The notes under the pieces were generated by a model. The model worked only from the letters and a program-made list of their open reading frames with translations. It was not told where the DNA came from and did not search any database. Positions 52,133 to 56,884 of a stretch of 56,884 nt of DNA are shown piece by piece (positions within the stretch are counted from its first letter, which is position 1; every line of letters starts with the position of its first letter). The position numbers and the translations under genes were made by a program. Location: the NCBI GenBank assembly GCA_022563685.1, contig JADFMY010000006.1:1-56884 (forward strand), given 5' to 3'. Source of the DNA: Pseudomonadota bacterium. Lineage in GTDB: Bacteria; Pseudomonadota; Gammaproteobacteria; GCA-001735895.

Positions 52133-53909
52133 GCTTGAAGAACTTGTCCAGTTGGTCGAGGCTTAATTGCTTCCAGGTAGGTCGGCCGTGGTTACACTGT
52201 CCACTGCGTTCGGTTTGTTCGATATCTCGCAATAACGCGTTCATTTCGTCAATCGACAAAAGCCGATTGGCACGAACCGAGGCATGACAGGCCATGGTTC
52301 CAAGCAATTCGTTTTCATGCTGCTGAATTCGCTCCGAATGACCGTATTCGAGTAAATCGGCGAGCACATCCCGGATCAACTGTTCGGTATCTGAATTCTT
52401 CAGCAGGGCCGGTATCGCCTTGACCCGAATTTGCTCCAGGCTGAGTCGATCGACATCGAATCCCAGGTGGTTAAACAGTGTCTGGTTTTCTTCCACCAGG
52501 TCGGCTTCGGCGCGGCTCACATTGAGCGACATGGGAACCAGTAGCGGTTGCCTGATCACATCTTCGTGGGCCGCATTTTGTTTCATGCGTTCATAAACAA
52601 TTCTTTCGTGCGCGGCATGCATGTCGACGACAATCAGGCCAGCTGTATTTTCAGCGAGAATATAAACACCCTTGAGCTGTGCGATCGCGTAACCCAGCGG
52701 TGGCACCTGTTGCTCCAGTTGCGCGGTATCCAGTGCCGCGTCATCGCTCTGCAGCAAAGAAACATAGGCCGCGGTCTGTTCGCTAACCTTGGCCGTAGAA
52801 GTGGGGTAAGGGGCATGCCGGTGAAATCCGATACCCGCCTGTTGAGGCCTGACTGGCTGTGCTGCTATACCCGCCTGGTGCAGCGCAAACGCCGGCGATT
52901 CGACCTGATGTTCGGGTTGTACACCGGCCAGCGCCTGATGCAGGCTGCGATAAAGGAAATCGTGTAGCAGACGTGAGTTACGGAATCTTACTTCGTGTTT
53001 TTGCGGGTGTACATTAACATCGAGCTGGCGGGTATCCATATCGAGCGATAATACGAAGGCAGGGTGTCGACCGTGAAACATCACATCCTGATAGGCCTGA
53101 CGTACCGCATGGCTAACCGTCTTGTCCCGGATATTTCTCTGGTTCACAAAAAAATACTGCATGTCTGCCTGACTCCGATTAAACGTCGGCAAAGCTATCC
53201 AGCCCGATAAACGGTGACCCTCGGTTTCGGCATCGATTTCAAGCAGGCTTTGTGCGAAGGACTTTCCACACAGGCTCGACAGGCGCTGAAGGATCTCGTC
53301 GGTGTCCTGTGCGGCGCGTAGCTGGTAGACTAATTTTTGGTTATGGATCAGCTTGAACCCGACTTTCGGGTGGCTCAGCGCCAGCGTCTTGAACAGCGAC
53401 TCGATATGCCTGTATTCGGTTTGTTCGGTGCGCAGGAACTTCTTACGCGCCGGCACATTGTAAAACAGTTCGCATACCTCCACGACCGTGCCTGGCGACG
53501 ATGGATGCGGTACCGGATCCTGTTCCCCTCGTGCTGTTATTTTCCAGCCATGCTCGGCATCTTTCTCGCGCGAGCTCAGGCTCAGTCGAGACACCGATGC
53601 GATACTCGGCAGGGCTTCACCACGGAAACCAAGCGTGGATATTTTCTCCAGGTCATCCAGCTCGCGCAGCTTGCTGGTTGCGTGCCGCGCAATCGCGATC
53701 GACAATTCGTCCTGACCGATGCCGCAGCCATCGTCACTCACCCGTATCAGCCGCGTACCGCCGGATTCAATTTCGACCACGATCGACTCGGCACCCGCAT
53801 CGAGGCTGTTTTCCACCAGTTCTTTTACTACCGATGATGGTCGTTCAACCACCTCGCCCGCAGCGATCTGGTTTACCAGCAGGGAAGATAAGGTCTGGAT
53901 TCGGGGCAA
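52122..53909 (-). CDS. mutL: DNA mismatch repair protein MutL
   Basis: About 595 residues. I prefer the TTG at 53909, giving the usual MPRIQTL start with AGG upstream, over the TTG at 53924. GHKL ATPase motifs: NQIAAGEVVERPSSVVKELVENSLDAG (as residues ~15-40: ENSLDAG), VSDDGCGI, RHATSKL and GFRGEALPSIASV. C-terminal dimer domain has QLKGVYILAEN, ACHASVRAN and CNHGRPT. No DQHA-x2-E endonuclease motif, as expected for bacteria that use MutH-like strand choice. Confidence 0.96.
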   Translation of the reverse strand: MPRIQTLSSLLVNQIAAGEVVERPSSVVKELVENSLDAGAESIVVEIESGGTRLIRVSDDGCGIGQDELSIAIARHATSKLRELDDLEKISTLGFRGEALPSIASVSRLSLSSREKDAEHGWKITARGEQDPVPHPSSPGTVVEVCELFYNVPARKKFLRTEQTEYRHIESLFKTLALSHPKVGFKLIHNQKLVYQLRAAQDTDEILQRLSSLCGKSFAQSLLEIDAETEGHRLSGWIALPTFNRSQADMQYFFVNQRNIRDKTVSHAVRQAYQDVMFHGRHPAFVLSLDMDTRQLDVNVHPQKHEVRFRNSRLLHDFLYRSLHQALAGVQPEHQVESPAFALHQAGIAAQPVRPQQAGIGFHRHAPYPTSTAKVSEQTAAYVSLLQSDDAALDTAQLEQQVPPLGYAIAQLKGVYILAENTAGLIVVDMHAAHERIVYERMKQNAAHEDVIRQPLLVPMSLNVSRAEADLVEENQTLFNHLGFDVDRLSLEQIRVKAIPALLKNSDTEQLIRDVLADLLEYGHSERIQQHENELLGTMACHASVRANRLLSIDEMNALLRDIEQTERSGQCNHGRPTWKQLSLDQLDKFFKRGQ

Positions 53910-54149
53910 GGTAAAACCTGTCAAACGAATAAACGATTAAAAAGGGACTATAGCGCCTATCGGTTTGAAATTGTAGCCAGGAGTACTGTAGGAGTCGAAA
54001 TCGCGGGTCTTTTCATCTACTTAAAGCGAGTGATCCGTTAATCAAGTCATCGGCATCGGAGCCGAATTTATCTTCCAATCCGGAATCATCGAACGGCGAT
54101 CTGGGTTATCATTCCAGCATTCTCTATTTTCCGATTAACCGATGCCCAG

Positions 54150-54923
54150 ATGAAGACTATACTGTCCCTGATTTACCCGTTGGCTGGAATCTATCTGCTG
54201 TTCCTGGGACTGCTCTACCTCATGCAGCGCACTATGTTGTACTATCCCGTCCCCGCCCCGGTCAATATTAGCGCCGAGACAATCAGCTTTGACAATGAAG
54301 GCGTAAAACTACAGGGATGGAGACTGAACCGGGGTCAACCCAGGGCGCTGGTTTACTTTGGCGGAAACGCCGAAACAATCACCGGTAACATTTCACAATT
54401 TAAATCCCTGTTTTCAGATTACACGGTTTATCTGGTCAACTATCGAGGCTATGGTGACAGTGAAGGTAAACCAACCGAAGCAGCACTGTTTTCCGATGCA
54501 CTGGCTATCTACGACCAAATCCGGCAACAGCACTCGTCGATTAGCCTGTTTGGCCGTAGTCTCGGTAGCGGTGTCGCAGTATACCTGGCAAGGCACCGAC
54601 AGATCGATCAATTGATACTTCTCACCCCTTACGATAGCCTCGCCGAAGTGGCCCAGACGCATTATCCTATGTTCCCCGCCAGGTATCTGATGAAAGACCG
54701 ATTCGACTCGGTTAAATATGCAGCTGAAATTACCACACCCGTTTTAATCGTAACAGCCGAATCAGACCGGGTTGTCCCAAAAAAGCATGCAGAGATTCTG
54801 CGCGATCGATTAACCAGCACGAAGGTAACTTATCGAATGATCGCAGGCGCGGGACATAATGATGTGAGCGATTTCCCCGCATACCGAGAAGCTATCGAGC
54901 GTTTCATCGAACCAGGCTACTAA
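54150..54923 (+). CDS. Membrane-anchored alpha/beta hydrolase (BEM46/YfhR-like)
   Basis: 257 residues with an N-terminal membrane helix. Hydrolase features: YFGGNAE oxyanion region, NYRGYGDSEGKP, nucleophile Ser in FGRSLGSGVAV, Asp in VTAESDRVVP and His in AGAGHNDVS. Substrate unknown. The 225 bases before it show no other gene. Confidence 0.88.
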   Translation: MKTILSLIYPLAGIYLLFLGLLYLMQRTMLYYPVPAPVNISAETISFDNEGVKLQGWRLNRGQPRALVYFGGNAETITGNISQFKSLFSDYTVYLVNYRGYGDSEGKPTEAALFSDALAIYDQIRQQHSSISLFGRSLGSGVAVYLARHRQIDQLILLTPYDSLAEVAQTHYPMFPARYLMKDRFDSVKYAAEITTPVLIVTAESDRVVPKKHAEILRDRLTSTKVTYRMIAGAGHNDVSDFPAYREAIERFIEPGY

Positions 54924-54928
54924 ATAAT

Positions 54929-56164
54929 CTAGCCATTCCATTGATCAATCGAATTGGCGTAATATTTAAGCAGGTCCAGGCTATCCGGGTTTGCACGCAG
55001 CAGATTATCGCGTGATTCGATAAACCCACGGCCTTCGAGCATAGTCAGCGCGGCAGACAATACGCCCTCGCATGCATTGGCGGCGAGTTTGATCGGGGCT
55101 CCTTTTGCCTGCAAGTCTTCGATACGCGTTGAGGCAAGTGTTTTAAGTTCCAGTTCGCTTAGCCATTGCGACTGATTTTCCAGCACTAGCTGACTCATCA
55201 AGGCAAAGGGTAAAACCGGCACCACATCCGCAATATTTTGCATCAACTGATGACTCAGTTTTTCGACCTGCTCAAAACGACTGGATTGATCGAGCTGGCT
55301 AAAGTCGATCTTTTCCTGCTCGCAATATTGCCGCATTGACAGCGGCTTGCCAAAATTGACACTCGCGTAACCAAATCTCGACCAGCGCTTTTTTCGGCTC
55401 ATTAACACGGTTTTGAAGGCAAATTTGAGCGTCGTTTTGAGCACGAACCAGAGGCTTTTTTTGCTGGCATCCGGGTCTAGTTTCCGTACCAGGCTTACAT
55501 CTTCGACGACACGATCGTAATTGATACCGACTGGAACGAATACCACATCCCGATCGATATCTGGATGATAATCGCGCAGCATGTAATCGAGAAACCCCTG
55601 TTTCGGGTCTCGCAGCTTGCCGTCCCGGGTCAAACCCCCTTCGAGGAATACGGCCTGGCAAACCCCGGCGCGCGTGGCCAGATTGACGTAACGTTCGAGT
55701 ACTCTACGGTACAATGGATTTTTAGAATTACGTCGCACAAAAAATGCACCCATCGATTTGATCAATGTCTGTAGAGGCCAGATTCTGGCCCATTCTCCGA
55801 CTGCATACGACAGGGCTGTTTTTTCGGCCACCAGAAAGGACACCAGGATATAGTCCATATTGCTTCGATGATTCATCACGAATATGACGCTCGCATCGGC
55901 TGGGATATTTTTTAATCCATCGTTGTCGAAAAATCCAACACGTACACGGTAAAGCATGCGACCGATCGACTTGGCGAGCCAGTAACCAAAGCGAAAATAC
56001 AGGTACGCATTGAACGAAGGTGTAATTTCCCTGGCGTAGCGCAGCACCCTTGCCTGTACCATTTCCTTCGATACCTTGTGTTCCAGGGCATAATCCTTAA
56101 TCGCGGCAACCACCCTGTCAACAAGAGATGAGCCAGGTGCGAGTGCGCCCGTGGTGCCGGTCAT
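54929..56164 (-). CDS. PlsB-like glycerolipid acyltransferase
   Basis: 411 residues from the ATG at 56164; the frame stays open to 56329 but that part runs into a different gene and looks non-native. Acyltransferase motifs: FVMNHRSNMDYILVSF (HX4D), GAFFVRRNSKNPLYRRVL, VFLEGGLTRDGKLRDPKQG and VFVPVGINYDRVVED. It acylates glycerol-3-phosphate or a lysophospholipid. The N-terminal helical region of usual family members seems shorter or cut here. Convergent with the hydrolase gene, 5 bases apart. Confidence 0.85.
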   Translation of the reverse strand: MTGTTGALAPGSSLVDRVVAAIKDYALEHKVSKEMVQARVLRYAREITPSFNAYLYFRFGYWLAKSIGRMLYRVRVGFFDNDGLKNIPADASVIFVMNHRSNMDYILVSFLVAEKTALSYAVGEWARIWPLQTLIKSMGAFFVRRNSKNPLYRRVLERYVNLATRAGVCQAVFLEGGLTRDGKLRDPKQGFLDYMLRDYHPDIDRDVVFVPVGINYDRVVEDVSLVRKLDPDASKKSLWFVLKTTLKFAFKTVLMSRKKRWSRFGYASVNFGKPLSMRQYCEQEKIDFSQLDQSSRFEQVEKLSHQLMQNIADVVPVLPFALMSQLVLENQSQWLSELELKTLASTRIEDLQAKGAPIKLAANACEGVLSAALTMLEGRGFIESRDNLLRANPDSLDLLKYYANSIDQWNG

Positions 56165-56248
56165 ATCCGCGATGCTAATGGTCTGTCGTTGGAATGATTG
56201 CCAATCCCAGACGGGTACCTTTGGGAATCCGACGACCTGAGAGAAGAG

Positions 56249-56884
56249 ATGGCAAACCCGACTCTCGCCAAACATTTCGGACCGTTGCCGCCGACCACGA
56301 CCGCCTCCGGCTCGTTGGCCGATTCGCAATTAGACGCGGAAAAGGTTCCGTTCACGACAGGCGATCCTGATCCGATGACAATCAGCGGCACCACAGGAAA
56401 GACCGCTGCGCTGTTGGCTCTTGTTGTTGCATCAGGCACGTGGGGCTGGTCACTGGTTGATCCAGACACTGGGTCGAGCGCAATCCCTGGATGGTGGTTC
56501 ATTGCACTCATCGGAGCGGTGATTCTTGCAATAGTCACAGCGTTCAAGCCGCGGATCGCGAGATTCACGGGTCCGCTCTACGCGGTCACCATGGGTTCGG
56601 CCCTTGGAGTCATCAGCCACCTTTATAACGCGGCGTACAACGGCATAGTTCTCCAGGCCATCCTGGCAACATCAGCTGTGTTCATGGTGATGCTTGTGTT
56701 GTTCGTCACTGGCACCATCAAAGTGACAGATCGATTCAGGGGAGTCGTGATCGGTGCAACCGTCGGAATCTTCGTCTTCTACCTGGCGACGCTGCTGCTG
56801 TCGCTCGTCGGCATCTCGATACCACTCGTTTCAGGACCGTTCGGCATCCTTGTGTCCGTGTTCATCGTGAGCATTGCGGCGTTG
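56249..56884 (+). CDS. Bax inhibitor-1/YccA-like membrane protein (3' end beyond window)
   Basis: 212 residues visible, reaching the window edge. Ribosome site GAGAGAAG close to the ATG. Hydrophilic start (MANPTLAKHFGP), then six hydrophobic segments; FTGPLYAVTMGSALGVISH and YNGIVLQAILATSAVFMVM match the BI-1/YccA family in the version seen in Actinobacteria (MANP-type N-terminus). Codon choice and amino acid style (many TCG, GTC, ATC, Ala/Val-rich) differ from the rest of the window. It begins 84 bases from the divergent acyltransferase start. Either a transferred gene or sequence from another organism joined in assembly. Confidence 0.75.
   Translation, partial: MANPTLAKHFGPLPPTTTASGSLADSQLDAEKVPFTTGDPDPMTISGTTGKTAALLALVVASGTWGWSLVDPDTGSSAIPGWWFIALIGAVILAIVTAFKPRIARFTGPLYAVTMGSALGVISHLYNAAYNGIVLQAILATSAVFMVMLVLFVTGTIKVTDRFRGVVIGATVGIFVFYLATLLLSLVGISIPLVSGPFGILVSVFIVSIAAL

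Overview
The window looks like a chromosomal piece of an uncultured gammaproteobacterium. The right half carries the classic gammaproteobacterial order mutL-miaA-hfq-hflX-hflK-hflC-DUF2065-hisZ-purA, plus an amgK-murU cell-wall recycling pair, mazG, dinB and alaX. The left half (about 1-28,200) is an accessory island for extracellular or trans-envelope electron transfer.

Electron-transfer island, minus strand (1-14,900). Reading right to left there is an NHL beta-propeller lipoprotein, an NrfJ-like lipoprotein, a tetraheme c-type cytochrome whose layout suits an extracellular cytochrome filament subunit, a parvulin-type PPIase, a large outer-membrane beta-barrel, a triheme cytochrome, a fused class-I plus triheme cytochrome, a strongly structured non-coding stretch, two paralogous helical secreted proteins of unknown family, two more triheme cytochromes, a second NHL lipoprotein, an 11-heme cytochrome and a ResB-like cytochrome c assembly protein cut by the window edge. 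Paralogues occur in mirror order (A'-B'-H'-H-B-A), which suggests duplication of a cassette.

Plus-strand part (15,067-25,129). Two triple-domain class-I cytochromes c are followed by a ResA/TlpA-like thioredoxin lipoprotein, two sensor histidine kinases, one NtrC-type sigma-54 activator, a small secreted ORF that looks frameshifted, a monoheme cytochrome with Cys at the usual axial Met position, and two seven-bladed Reg_prop propellers. On the minus strand a TPR protein and CcsA/ResC complete a system II cytochrome c maturation set. I count 35 CXXCH sites in the island. Three near-perfect and one good sigma-54 (-24/-12) promoters, two of them divergent, sit in front of the cytochrome, lipoprotein and regulator transcription units, so the activator encoded in the island probably controls it.

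Middle (26,712-32,717): a PstS-like periplasmic protein, a porin, a hybrid histidine kinase with an Hpt domain, a REC-HD-GYP protein, and a half-size GDT1/UPF0016 transporter. Then dinB, a 108-bp MITE-like element, alaX, a TetR regulator, mazG, amgK-murU and a Na/Pi cotransporter-like gene that apparently starts with ATT.

Right part: an ISNCY-type insertion sequence (39,810-41,192) lies beside a frameshifted remnant of a TRAP transporter gene. After it come a small lipoprotein, a secreted reprolysin-like metalloprotease, the mutL-to-purA block, an alpha/beta hydrolase and a PlsB-like acyltransferase. The last 636 bases encode a Bax inhibitor-1-like protein of actinobacterial appearance, which suggests either transfer or a chimeric assembly join at about 56,170-56,250.
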